Shown piece by piece: positions 1-10,119 of a stretch of 64,000 nt of DNA. A program made the translations under genes and the position numbers. How positions within the stretch are numbered: the stretch's first letter is position 1; each line of letters opens with the position of its first letter. The stretch lies in assembly GCA_019044685.2 (NCBI GenBank), contig JAGTXX020000014.1, positions 868,001 to 932,000 of the forward strand, given 5' to 3'. This stretch comes from Nannochloris sp. 'desiccata'. Its lineage: Eukaryota > Chlorophyta > Trebouxiophyceae > Chlorellales > Chlorellaceae. The notes below the pieces were generated by a model. The model was given only the letters and a program-made list of their open reading frames with translations. It was not told the DNA's origin and did no database searches.

Positions 1-295
1 ATTTTTCACTGTTTGCGAGGTGAGCGACATCTGCTAGCTTGTCATTCTTACCAATGACCACGTCTTCTTCCATAGCCTGCATTTAGGAACGATAAAACGT
101 AAAGCACACAAAATGAAATGAAATGATCAAACTACAATATAGGAAAACCAACTTCAATGCTGACCAGTCATACTTTATTTCTAGCGCACTTACATCCTCA
201 TTGTGACCTGCTTCTTCTTGAGGCAGCTCTTCCTCCTCTTCCTCTGACAAATCCTCCAGGTCTGCCAAAAATGATTCAGCCAAAGTAGAAGCCAT
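1..295 (-). CDS. PRPF31: U4/U6 snRNP factor Prp31, N-terminal part (cut by window start)
   Basis: Pre-mRNA splicing factor that bridges U4/U6 and U5 in the tri-snRNP in the nucleus. The protein opens with MASTLAESFLADLEDLSEEE, the acidic start typical of Prp31 in plants and animals. Exon 1 is 295-194 and ends at GAT before a GTAAGT donor. The intron (193-77) ends in TGCAG. Exon 2 starts at 76 in frame (AMEEDVVIGKNDKLADVAHL...) and runs off the window. Only about 59 residues are present; the Nop domain lies outside. The acidic serine/glutamate run alone could occur elsewhere, but its order and its position at the start favour Prp31. Confidence 0.8.
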
Positions 296-934
296 ATTTG
301 TAATTACAATGCTAAATGATGCAAAGGAAAAAAAGAGAAAAAATTATGAAAATAATCTATGATATTTAATAATAATATCGCCTTTTGAAGGGCCATAATT
401 CTTTGGGAAAGTTGAGCGCAGCGGTGCCGGTCGAGGCGGCTCTCTAAACAGCAGCTAGTAGCTAGTGGGGTTGCCCTGCCAGCTACTGTTTCCTTCTATT
501 TGTGCACGTAATCTGTCTCGAATGAACTGATTCCAAGCAGATCCAACAGGGTAGAGCTCTCAAAAATCGTACTAGATCGGGGAGAAGTACAATTTCACCA
601 GAAACCTTTTGAAAGATTGGCTGAATTCTTTTCTAATCAAGCGAAGAATCCAAAGTCGACGGGCTACGCAAGTACTAATGTCACTGTTTATGCAAGGAGA
701 GGTGAGCGACTGCATTTGTAGCTGTGATTGGGTCTGGTTCTTTGCAACATTATTGCCTCTGGGGGAAGAGCAGCACAACTCACTTGAACTGGGCATATCC
801 AGGTCCTCGTCTCCACTGAGCAATGGTATATACAATTTCAGCTAGTTTGAAGTGCTGTCCACTATACTGAATGCTAACAGAAGTTTCGATCGATTTCGAT
901 CTTGTCTGAACGATCTCTAAAATCACCAGACGCC
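296..934. other. Intergenic, no supported gene
   Basis: This contains the promoter side of the PRP31 gene and about 600 nt of unclear sequence. One plus-strand stretch (about 505-695) reads open and looks protein-like (KPFERLAEFFSNQ), followed by a possible GTGAGC donor at 701. It has no in-frame ATG and no recognisable domain. It could be an internal exon remnant; I do not call it. Confidence 0.4.
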
Positions 935-1339
935 ATGACGTCGGCATGCTCTCTTTCATTTTGTGAATTCATCGATTTACAGCTCAGACTCCTTCCCCCT
1001 CTTCAACTGCAGGCAACTACATCCAATGGCTATCAAAAAAGCTTCCTGCGACATCTTGCTGCTGCCGCTGAAAAAATGCATTCAAGATTATTATACTCCT
1101 TGGAAAGTGAATGCGGCCAGTATGCAGGCTGGCTAACGAGAGGCCTACAACCTCACCCACTCCTGCCGCCTCTGGAAGTTACAAGGTGGCTTATGGCCTT
1201 GGCAGTGTCTGTGATGCTTTGTTTTCGGCCTGTTTTATCTAAGGAATTCTCTGCCATCGAGGTGACCGACCTAGTGTCTTATTTCTTACGTTTTGCTTAT
1301 TTCAGTAAGTATCTATTATATGCTGTACATTGGTTTTAA
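935..1339 (+). CDS. Hypothetical ORF, 134 aa
   Basis: I do not recognise this. The frame is open from 902 and the first ATG is at 935 (MTSACSLSFCEF). The predicted protein is leucine/alanine-rich, with a hydrophobic patch (WLMALAVSVMLCF) near residue 90 and a second hydrophobic stretch at the C terminus that could be membrane segments. A good polypyrimidine tract followed by CTGCAG near 1012 could instead be a splice acceptor, which would make this part of another gene model. Start context and codon use do not decide it. Transcript evidence would be needed before treating it as a gene. Confidence 0.25.
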   Translation: MTSACSLSFCEFIDLQLRLLPPLQLQATTSNGYQKSFLRHLAAAAEKMHSRLLYSLESECGQYAGWLTRGLQPHPLLPPLEVTRWLMALAVSVMLCFRPVLSKEFSAIEVTDLVSYFLRFAYFSKYLLYAVHWF

Positions 1340-1943
1340 AGACAACAGAGACACATACGTCTTTGTGACCCTTCAACCCGAGAAAAATATTATAAAAAGG
1401 GGGGAGGACTGATGCTACTGCCGCCAAAGAAGAAAATTGTGGTAATCAAATTGTAAAAAGAAAAAAATCGTCTCGATATATTGTATTTGAAAAACTCAGT
1501 CAACACGTTTTCTAAACGAATAGAATAGAATGAGGGTCCCTGCGCGTATGTGAAGTGGATTTCTATGTTCCATGTTTTATTCAGTGCTGGCAGCTAATAA
1601 GAAAACGAGCGGAGTCGAAAAAGACGGAAGAAGCTGACATGGGAAGTGGTAGCAGCAGAGAAAAAGGAAGAAAGAAAAAAAATGATATTAAGAAGATGGA
1701 GAAAATAGGTTGTGGGTTGGTTGGCTGGGTTGCATTCCAATATTGCAAGCAACAGATTTGTCAAATATAAAGGGGGATAAAGTCAAAGACTGATAAAGAG
1801 AGCAAGTGGCCAAAGGAAAACAGAGGAAGACGTAGATAGAAGGTTCTGTTAATTTTGTTGTTGCTGTCGTTGTATCGTAAAATAAATAGCAAAGCTCGTA
1901 TAAAAAATAAGCTTCTTTTCGTTACTATATTTCCATCTTTTGT
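1340..1943. other. Intergenic, A-rich, no supported gene
   Basis: A/T-rich sequence with several poly-A runs (for example around 1670-1690). The short plus ORFs here are lysine-rich by composition only. It probably holds the 3' flank of the minus-strand gene that ends at 1944. Confidence 0.5.
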
Positions 1944-3065
1944 TTACGCAAGGATGGTAGCAAACAAGCTAGAGACCAGTGGCACTGTAGCGAAGACTGC
2001 AGGCTTCCAAGCAGCAGAGGCAGCAGGTGTCGAGCTTTCAGTTGGTGGTGGAGGACTGGCTCTGCCTTCATCAGGGGGACTAGCGGTAGGTGGTGGTGTT
2101 CCAGTTGCTTCAGGAACCCAGTTTGCAATAGTGGTATAAGGCACCCCTCTGGTGCACTGCGTGTAAGCAACAGTGGTATTGGAGCCAACCAATGTGGGAT
2201 CAGCAGCACCCTTGGCAACAGCAATAGCATAACAAGATTGACCAATCCCTCTGAGAGTGGCTCTGCAACTGCTCCAGCAAACTTCACCGAGCTTAATGGG
2301 CCTTCTGCAGCCAGTAGGGTTGGTCAAAGGGTCGCTCAGCAGAGTGACGTTGACTCGAGCACAGAGAGTGGGGTAGGTGGATTTTAAAGTAGCTGCGTAG
2401 GCAGCAGCATCAAAAGCAGCTGCATTCATAAAAGGCAATAGGGATGGTTAGATGACATGATGGTTGAGAGGGCTGATGGTTATTGGAAATATTGCGGTCA
2501 AAAAGGAGATGAGTACAGGAAGAGCGAGAAAAAAAAATTGCGAAAATAATCAAGAAAAAAGGTGATGGGCTGGAAAAGAAGCTTTGCTTTTGAGAAGAGA
2601 ACTTACTGGAAGCAGTAGGAGCAGCGGCAGCTACAACAGCGGGGGTAGCAACAGGTGCTGCGACAGGTGCTGTAGCAGGTGCAGCAGCAGGGGCAGCAGC
2701 GGGTGCGTCGTTAAGAGGGATTATGATGGTTCCATCTTTGCTCACTGCAGCGCGGGTACCGTTCAAGCATTCGCATGCAAAGAAATCAACGAGGTTTCCG
2801 TTTATTTCTTTGGGTCCAATGACAACAGAAGCTGCAAAATAGAGGTGGGTAGTAAGCTTTAGTCATTGAATGCAAAAAGTCAAAAAAAAACATAAATGCG
2901 TCAAGTCAAATAGTTTCGCAAGGCTCTGCGAATCTTACCAGCTACTTTCAGAGGTCCACCACACACTTTGGTCACATCACAGCCCATTGGAGCCACAGTT
3001 GACGTCTGGGCAGACACAGAGGCGATGATGGAAATTAGAGCAAATGCATATGAGAGCTTAGTCAT
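1944..3065 (-). CDS. Secreted, probably GPI-anchored Cys-containing protein, 275 aa
   Basis: Three exons: 3065-2939, 2831-2607 and 2419-1944. Both introns have GTAAG donors and TGCAG acceptors, and the frame is kept throughout. Residues 1-19 form a signal peptide (MTKLSYAFALISIIASVSA). Two cysteine-bearing segments flank a Pro/Ala-rich linker (about residues 80-115). The second contains CARVNVTLL, CRRP, CWSSCR, SCYAI and TQCTRG. A Pro/Ser/Thr-rich stretch follows, then a hydrophobic C terminus (VFATVPLVSSLFATILA) preceded by small residues, the pattern of a GPI-anchor signal. It is probably a cell-surface or wall protein. I recognise no catalytic domain. The segment containing exon 3 is open in the other frames too, so the splice model matters. 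Confidence 0.65.
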
Positions 3066-3459
3066 TGTTCCTGATGTGCGGCAACAGTCATTAAAAATAT
3101 CAAAGAATATAGTGTGAATGAGTTCAGATTCTGGTCAGTGCGTTTTTATGAGACAAATCGACGCGCCTGTCCCCAAATGCCTCTCTAGCTAGTAGCTGAG
3201 CTACCACAATTAAACGAACTGGTCTTGCATGGAGGTTCTCAACTAGTTAGCGTTTTTTTTCACTAGATACATAAGTAGTTACATATGTCAAAATCACAAT
3301 AAACGCAACGAAGCAGAGAAACCGCATACAGGTTCCCAGCAACAACACTCGTATCCGGGGCTTCTGCAATTGCCGCCGCCGCTGCCGCCATATTTTTGAA
3401 AACTTGTCAAAACTAAACGTCTGATCCCAGATATTTAGAAACCCAGATCGCTATATACC
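3066..3459. other. Intergenic between two minus-strand genes
   Basis: Holds the promoter/5' UTR of the GPI-type gene and the 3' flank of the small membrane-protein gene. I see no ORF or RNA gene. Confidence 0.5.
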
Positions 3460-3783
3460 CTAACTAAAAGCGAAAATTAGCTGCATTGTTCTTGAAGACT
3501 CATTTCCATCAACATGTTTATCACCGCCGTCGCTGCCCTGTCCCTCTCGCTTTGCCATTGAGTTTGAAAGGTCCTTGACACTAGCTTTAGGCAAGCTCCC
3601 ATCCTCAGTTTCCAACCTCGTTCTGTGTGACACGTCAGGTGCGTGCAAAGGAGGGAGGACAGGGCCTTCTTCGTGCTCTACAAGGCGAGCAATGCCCAAA
3701 GAAAAGAAGGTCATTGAGATGGGACCTCCCAATAGAACGGCTACTTCGTGCCAAAAATGCGGCTTAGCCATACGAGCAAGCAT
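3460..3783 (-). CDS. Small single-pass membrane protein, 107 aa, unknown
   Basis: I do not recognise the family. The ATG at 3783 gives MLARMAKPHFWHEVAVLLGG, followed by a hydrophobic segment (VAVLLGGPISMTFFSLGIA, about residues 14-32) and then a charged, serine/glycine-rich tail without cysteines. A second ATG four codons on (MAKPHF) is an equally good start. The layout, a short N terminus, one TM and a polar tail, is common for small organellar or ER proteins. It lies head to head with NOT3, 347 nt apart. The ORF is short and could be chance, but the TM-tail organisation and position support a gene. Confidence 0.45.
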   Translation of the reverse strand: MLARMAKPHFWHEVAVLLGGPISMTFFSLGIARLVEHEEGPVLPPLHAPDVSHRTRLETEDGSLPKASVKDLSNSMAKREGQGSDGGDKHVDGNESSRTMQLIFAFS

Positions 3784-4130
3784 ATTGTTCACTTTGTATT
3801 GGGTTCTTAAATAGTCTTATACGCTTTGACTGAGAAAAATGGCTGCATATATGCGTCCAAGGTCTTGGTTCGAGGGAATAAACGACGGTGCTGTGCTGCG
3901 CCATTTTTGCCATTTCATGCCAAAGCAAATTAGGCAGGTCGCTCGCTAGCTCATGCAACTTCAACCTAGCCCCTTCAACACAGTCTAGTATCATTATTGG
4001 AATATTTACATTAATGAGGATAGGGTGCTAGAAGCTTGCTCGCTTCAGAACAGAGGAAAACTTGTATTAGAAGGTTCCCTCAAAAGTTTTTTATTAGAGC
4101 GAGTTTTTGCTTCAAAACTGCTTTTCCACC
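3784..4130. promoter_or_regulatory. Divergent intergenic region, small membrane protein / NOT3
   Basis: A 347-nt spacer between two divergently oriented genes, so it must contain both promoters. A competing minus ORF (3994-3764) overlaps the N terminus of the small membrane protein and is not supported. The NOT3 ATG at 4131 lies in CCACCATGAGC, a strong Kozak-like context. Confidence 0.5.
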
Positions 4131-6792
4131 ATGAGCAAAGCTCGCAAACTTCAGATAGAAGTAGATTCTACTCTTAAAAAAGCCCACGAGGGCGTAGAGA
4201 TCTGGGAGGACGAGCTAGAGAAGCATCTTAGCGATCCAAACTCAAAGGAAAATGCAAAGCAGTTTGATGCACTTAAACGCGATCTAAAGAAGCTACAGAA
4301 ACTTCGTGAGCTAATCAGAAACTGGCTAAACACAGGAGAGGTCAAAGGGCAGGATGAAGTCTTGCAGGAAGCACGCAGAAGGATAGAGGCGTGTATGGTA
4401 AGTTTTTGGGTTTCTCGATGTTTTTTTTTTGTTTTTGTTTTTTCCCTGCATGCACTCCCCTTTCCCTTCTCGCCTTCGCTGTTCTAAATAAACTTTATTA
4501 CAGGAACGCTTCAAACGCTGCGAACGAGAACACAAAGTCACTCGTTTTTCTAAAGCTGGCCTCCAGAGGGACGATACGGACCCTTCTGTTATAGCTAAAA
4601 TCCAATGTGCTGATTGGCTGAACGATGTAGTAACCCAACTCGAAACTCAAATTGAGCAACAAGAAGCGGATTTAGAAGCTCTCGGTCCTGCTGCAACTGG
4701 CAAAGGGAAAGGAAAAGCAAGTTCTGCAAGTTCTGCGGTAGCAGAGAAAGCAAAAGAACTCTCTTTTCAAATCAACCGCCATCAGGAGTACGTAAGCAAA
4801 GTAGAGCGAGTATTGAGGTTACTAGAAAACGATCAAGTAACGCCTGAAGAAGTGGAACATGCACTGAAAGACTCGTTGGATTATTTTATCGAAGCCGCGT
4901 ATGAAGAAGGGGCTGCATTCATAGAGGACGAAGAGATATGGAGTCTTTTACCGCTGGATGCGATCGAGGAAAATGTGGGGAAGATAGCAGTCCATAAAAC
5001 TGCGAGTGAAAATTTAGGAGGCTCCTCTAGAGAAGGATCAACTGGATTAGGAACAGGATCTGGAGTAGGGTCTACAACAGACAGTGGAGTCGGTAGAAAT
5101 AATATAGAGAAGGAGAAGATCAAAGAAGAAGAAGAAGGGCTGGAGGCAACACGTTCAGTGGCGGAGGTGATTGCTGGTGTAGCGACACGTGGTGCAAGTG
5201 CTAATGTTACCCCTACCAAGTATGGAGATGCTTCTTTCGGCGATTTCATGACGACGTTACCTACAGATGGAGCGCCAGCAACTGCTGTTACTACGCCAAC
5301 AAGTATTGGTAATGGCGGTGGTGGCGGTGGTGGTGGCGGTGCGGTTTCCGCAGCCACTACAATCAGCGGTGATACAGGTACGGGTACTGGTACGCCTTCT
5401 TCTTTTACTTCGGGTCCAAGTCCGTCATCTATTGAGCAGCAGCAGCAGCAGCAACGTACTGCTCCTCCTGGATTTGTGCATCCTGTCTCTTTGGTTATGC
5501 CACAACAACAACAACCACAGCATGCGCAGCAGCAGTACCTCCACGTCACTGGCCCCGCTCCTGGCTCCCCTTTTGCAGCACTGGATACCCCTTTAAACCA
5601 AGATGCTGCTCAACAACAACAACAAGAACAAGAACAGCAGCAACAGCAGCAAGGCACCATTTCCCACAAATACCAACAGCAGCACAACTCTAGTGAAGAG
5701 GGGTCGGTGAGTAATGGCAGTGACCTAACAGGTGGCGGTCCAAGTAGTAGATTTCGAAGCCCTTTTGCTGCTAAAGCAGCGACTGCATTCACTCCTCAAC
5801 CGAGTTTAGATGTCCCATCTTCACCTTCTTCTTCCTATTTCGCAACGGCTGCTACAGTGGTAGCGGGAGCGGGAGCTGCTGGGCCACCGCCTGGCTATTA
5901 TCATCAAGAAGGAGTAGCAATGCAACAACAACAACAAGAACAACATGAGGAGGCACCTACCCCTACCCCTTCCCCAGCACACTCTTCAATGCCACCATCT
6001 CCTCTCGGCGCAGACTGGTTCTCCTTCTCAGCTTCTTGGATTACCGAAGCTGATGCCCAACACGGTGCTTCCGCCACCGCCACCGCTCCTTGGCTCCCCA
6101 CGAGACAGGACGTCGGTTTACTTGATGCAGGAGCTATGCAGCATAGACCTATTATTGGAGATGCTGATTGGAGAAGAACTGACGACATCTTCTCCACCCC
6201 TGCTGAAGATTTCTACTTTTCTAATGATGGCGGCCGCGATGGTGGTGGTGGTGTTGGTGGTGGTGGTGGGCTTGATAATGGCTCTCACTACTCCCACCAT
6301 CCTATCTCGGCTACTGGCACCCGTCCAGAATGGCGTCCCCGCTACCCTACCTGCACCCCATTATCCTACCCAACCGAAGTCCATCCTTCATTAAAAAATG
6401 AGAATCTCTTTTCAAAACTACAACTCGAAACATTATTTTTTTCATTTTTCTTCCACCAAGGCTCGCGGCAACAACTCTTTGCCGCGAATCGACTAAAATT
6501 ACAAGGGTGGAGGTATCATAAAAAGTTAAGTACCTGGTTTGCTAGGACGATGCAACCTGAAGTGGTGACTGAAAATTTTGAAGAGGGAGTGATGGCGTAC
6601 TGGGATCCGATTCTCAGGGCGGTACAACTTTCTTCCTCAGGCGGTACAACAGGGATACCTGGTGGTGGTGGTGGTGGTCGTGAAACACCAGTGATGGCTG
6701 TGAGCGGGTGGAATCAGGGCGCAACTGCTCCTAATTTTAGATTTGAATATAATCTGTTGGAAAATGAGAACACTGCATGTCCAAGCGGGTGA
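4131..6792 (+). CDS. NOT3: CCR4-NOT complex subunit 3/5 (NOT3), 851 aa
   Basis: Scaffold subunit of the CCR4-NOT deadenylase, acting in mRNA decay and translational repression. Exon 1 is 4131-4397 and exon 2 is 4504-6792; the 106-nt intron runs from GTAAGT to TTACAG and is in frame. The N terminus (KARKLQIEVDSTLKKAHEGV, then WEDELEKH) starts the Not3 coiled-coil domain (about 1-235), including ERFKRCEREHKVTRFSKAGL. A low-complexity linker with poly-Q, poly-G and Ser/Pro runs follows. The C-terminal NOT box (about residues 735-810) shows LETLFFSFFFHQGSRQQLFA, then WRYHKKLSTWFARTMQPEVV. The apparent phenylalanine run there matches the family (ETLFFIFY), so it is coding and not an intron. Start chosen at 4131, not the upstream ATG at 4107, from family alignment and Kozak context. 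Confidence 0.95.
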
Positions 6793-7097
6793 AAAGACTC
6801 TTTTAAAGAGTGACGAGAGAGAGAGAGAAAAGAAGTAAAACTTTTTTGATATACTTGAGGATATTATTAAAAAGTTTACATGAAAACATACTATGAGTGT
6901 TTGAATTCTATCTTCTGTGTATTTTATTTGTTTGCTCTTGTTCTGTGTCTGTATTTAGCGAGGCATTAGAAGAAATAAAGAAACCATAGAGATACCGGAA
7001 ACCCTAAACTCTAAACCGCAGTTTTCAAAAACCACTCATACACCCGCCGCTCTTCTTACCCTCTCTGTCTCTCTCCAATTGCTGCTGTAGAGCAGTT
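6793..7097. other. Convergent 3' region, NOT3 / methyltransferase
   Basis: A 305-nt spacer between two convergent genes, with a short GA-rich run (6813-6830). I see nothing else. Confidence 0.5.
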
Positions 7098-8509
7098 TTA
7101 AGATGAATTAATAGCCGGTTTCTGCGCTGTCCACATTGCACACTCATACGTTTGATGCAACATACTTTTATCGTCACACATATACCGACACCTCTTCCCT
7201 GTTTCACTTTTCAACATAACAAATCCAATTTTCTGAGCGACCCGCTGTACCTCTACCAGTGATATTTCAATAGAAAGCTGATCAGATTCTGGTAAATATG
7301 TATGCGCATCTGCCCAATGCCATTGTAATGGACCTAGATTCACCCAATAACCCCCAGGTTTTAAACAATGCCAGACCGTTTCTAGATATTGAATTATATT
7401 GTGAGAGGTATCGATGAAGAAACAAGTAGCGACAGCATCGAAATAATCTTTATAGTCTACGTGATTAAACACATCGGTAAATTCACCTGCGGCCATGCCT
7501 AAGAGCCCGGGAGCAGTGCGTTCTATAAGCTCACTAGGTACAACATCAGGAATAAACACCGGCCGGAGCTGATCAGCGTCGGTGAGATGGTTGTTGTTAC
7601 TATGAACCCAGGGGGCTATCGTCCACTGCTCTGCTCGAGAGATGTCATTGAGAACAAATGCAGATGCGATGAGCATGTAGTAGCTATGTTCGTTGCCTAT
7701 GGTTTCAAAACCAAGGGAAGCCAGCTCTGCACAGAGGCGCCCGAGTCCGCAGCCGGGCACAAGGACTTTTTTTCTAGGAATATCTAAGTTACCGTTATTT
7801 TCTACAGACGATTCTGTTGCTGATTTTGCTCCTAATTCTGTCGTTCTTACTCGTGGAGGTACTTCTACTGATAATAACAATCTTTTTACCTCGTCTACAG
7901 TAGCTCCATAAGATTCTTTCCTCTCTCCCTCTCCTTCTGTAGACCAATCCCGCATCATGTTCTTCAGTACATATCGTACTTTATCTGCGTCTGCAGGGTT
8001 GACACGGGGTCCGTGCTGTGCTGCCCAGGCATCAGCTGCAGTAGCGGCATAGCACAGAGGCTCCGGAGCAGGTGAGTCTAGCATAGATTTTAGAAAGAGG
8101 TGGTTTTGGTAGATGCATTGCCGTGCTGTAGCTATTTTAGTTGGGATATGAGGCAATAGGTGTTGATGGGCCGGAGATAGCCTGCACAGGGTATCAAGGA
8201 GTGTATTTTTTTATGTAATTGAACTGTGTATGATAAGCGAATTGAAAAAACATTGAGCAGGCGGCAGATGTTTAAGAGGTGTTCATTTTTAAGAATATAT
8301 GGTTTTCAAGCTTGCCTGCTATAGTTGTACTCCCATCGTTTAATCTCCCATTCTGCATCGGTTCTGTATTCCCGAAAGGCATGGGTTATTTTACCTAAAG
8401 CTTCAAACTCCTCTTGATCTTGAAAGATTAAGTCTGCATTAGCGCCATCGTGAATGTGATCAGGTGGAGGAGCTAGATGAAGCCCTGAGTTCCCACAGTC
8501 TTGCTCCAT
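7098..8509 (-). CDS. N2227 family SAM methyltransferase (carnosine N-methyltransferase type), 425 aa
   Basis: In animals this family methylates the imidazole ring of carnosine to anserine using S-adenosylmethionine. The algal substrate is unknown. Exon 1 (8509-8316) holds the N-terminal helix region (FREYRTDAEWEIKRWEYNYS). Exon 2 (8181-7098) holds SPAHQHLLPHIPTKI, the SAM-binding motif VLVPGCGLGRL, the family signature YWVNLGPLQWHW and the C-terminal ECAMWTAQK. The 134-nt intron uses a GC donor (AG|GCAAGC) and a TGCAG acceptor. With this junction the frame is kept and the join YSRLSPAHQHL fits the family; no GT donor gives that. Length is close to the human enzyme (about 409 aa). Confidence 0.88.
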
Positions 8510-8848
8510 TATTTAGTAAATTTATTTACGAAAGTCAGATTTGTTTTGGAAGGTTGGTTATATCCAGCTAAAATTTCAATCTCCAGTCATCATCGTGATG
8601 AATTAAAGCGCCGCTGCTGACAGTGGTGCCTCTTGATCTCCATTCCCTTGATGCATTAAAACCTCTTACATTGCTCCCAGCAGGGCACCCTAAATTATAC
8701 CGCATGTTTACAGTCAATGACCAGCACTAAGGTTTAAATTAAAGAGAATGTAAGATAAATAATAAAACCGTCAAATCCAAATAACTAAAGGTCCTACTGT
8801 CAATAAAAGTTAATTGAACTACAGTTTTACTCCCTTTTCCCTCTTCAT
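8510..8848. other. Intergenic, tandem minus genes
   Basis: A 339-nt spacer: promoter of the methyltransferase gene and 3' flank of the PI31-like gene. No ORF or RNA gene seen. Confidence 0.5.
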
Positions 8849-9819
8849 CTACTTTTTTAAAGAGGAAGGAATGGATTTTTCAATTCCAGCTGGCACATAC
8901 CCGCCCGTCTCTCTATAATTCTTATAAAAATAAAATAATGTTGCTGCACCGCTACCTACCACAGCACCCAACAACACATTCTTTCTTGTAATACCAAGGC
9001 TATTCATACTTTCCAGTGCTAAAGCAACTCTACTAGAAGAATCACGTTTAGTTTCACCATCGCCAGCTTTTGTACAAGAGCCATTAGTGCCAATATCATT
9101 GCCAGGGGTAATGGCAACATCCCGTGGAGTTGTTGTTGTTGTCGTTGATGCTTTCCCATTATTGCTCTCCACGTTTATATTTCCGTCTGCAGTCACCGCA
9201 CCATCTTCCTCGTCATCTTCTATATGTTCATATTCCCTTTCGGCAGATTCCCATAAAGGTCTAGACACAAATTCTCTAAACATCTCCATCAGCGTTCTTT
9301 CATTTTGTATCACAGAAACCCAAGATTTCCCCTCGCACCGTGTTTTCGAGGTATAATTCGCTAACTGTAAGCCTAACACTTGAATATTTTCTCTGCGCGG
9401 CATACCATCAGGTCCAGTTTCGCTGGCGTGGATGAATAACCGGCCTGTGGCCTCTTGTAAGGAGCAGCGTAAGACAAAAGGCGAGACCGCTTTTGGTCGG
9501 GTATACTGGATAATCCATTCTTGAGGATGCTGGCGCCAATTTGCAGGGGGAGCGAAGCCTTTAATGGGGACGTTCTTCGGGTTGAGTGTAATGAAGCCAC
9601 TATCTACCATAAGGCCTGCAAGGGAGAACAAGTGATCGAGAAATAATTTAGCAAAGTGATCTTGTTGGAGAGGTAGTTGAGCAAAAGAAATGGAGATGCA
9701 GCAGATATGTAGAACGTACAGTGTAGGGCCAGTACCAAGGCATCAGCACCATCCTTTGTGCGTAGAGATTTGGGATTGGGGACAGCTTTAACCAAAAGAG
9801 TAGCAATAGAATCGGTCAT
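8849..9819 (-). CDS. PI31-like (FP domain) protein with C-terminal membrane segment, 288 aa
   Basis: PI31 (PSMF1) binds the 20S proteasome; its N-terminal FP domain is shared with FBXO7. Exon 1 is 9819-9720 (MTDSIATLLVKAVPNPKSLR, then DGADALVLALH). Exon 2 is 9615-8849, joined as ALHCLMVDSGFITLNP. The FP-like domain spans about residues 1-150, with WRQHPQEWIIQYTRP and a final helix WVSVIQNERTLMEMFREFVS. The usual proline-rich, proteasome-binding tail is absent. Instead there is an acidic/threonine-rich linker and one hydrophobic segment (VLLGAVVGSGAATLFYFY, about 246-263) with a short basic end (SSLKK). A different FP-domain protein is possible. The N-terminal assignment is moderately sure; the function is not. 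Confidence 0.62.
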
Positions 9820-10119
9820 CGTAATTGCCAACAAAAGAAAGCCAGGCAGGGGCGTGCGCTTGGTGTAATGGAATTATGCTATTATAGCTTATCTGCAAGA
9901 TTTCTTACTTTACGTTCTAAAGAACGTTTCACCTCACAAGCTTCGATACTTTTCCAGGGCTTTTGAAATATAAAGTCCTTAAAAATCTGTCTATATTTGG
10001 CATCTTTTGCAATATAAATACTACACGCAATTTTTCAAGATTGTCATTATATTATCGGCAGCTGCAAGATACTCTAAGCCACCATAAAGTATTGAAAATT
10101 AAATCATCTTTCAAAATAT
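9820..10119. promoter_or_regulatory. Divergent promoter region, PI31-like / TAP42
   Basis: A 300-nt A/T-rich spacer between the ATG at 9819 (minus) and the ATG at 10120 (plus). It contains both promoters. No specific element could be assigned. Confidence 0.5.

Noticed and set aside
3866..3885. GGTTCGA, a tRNA T-loop-like motif
   Set aside because: No pairing T-stem, acceptor stem or anticodon arm around it.
4107..4130. Upstream ATG for NOT3
   Set aside because: Adds eight residues not seen in the family; the ATG at 4131 has the better context.
4881..5549. 222-aa minus-strand ORF with a poly-Cys run
   Set aside because: Antisense of the Gln-rich linker of NOT3 (CAG/CAA repeats read as Cys).
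6385..6462. In-frame intron before the NOT3 C terminus (T-rich, ends CAAG)
   Set aside because: The segment encodes FSKLQLETLFF, which matches the conserved NOT box, so it is exon.
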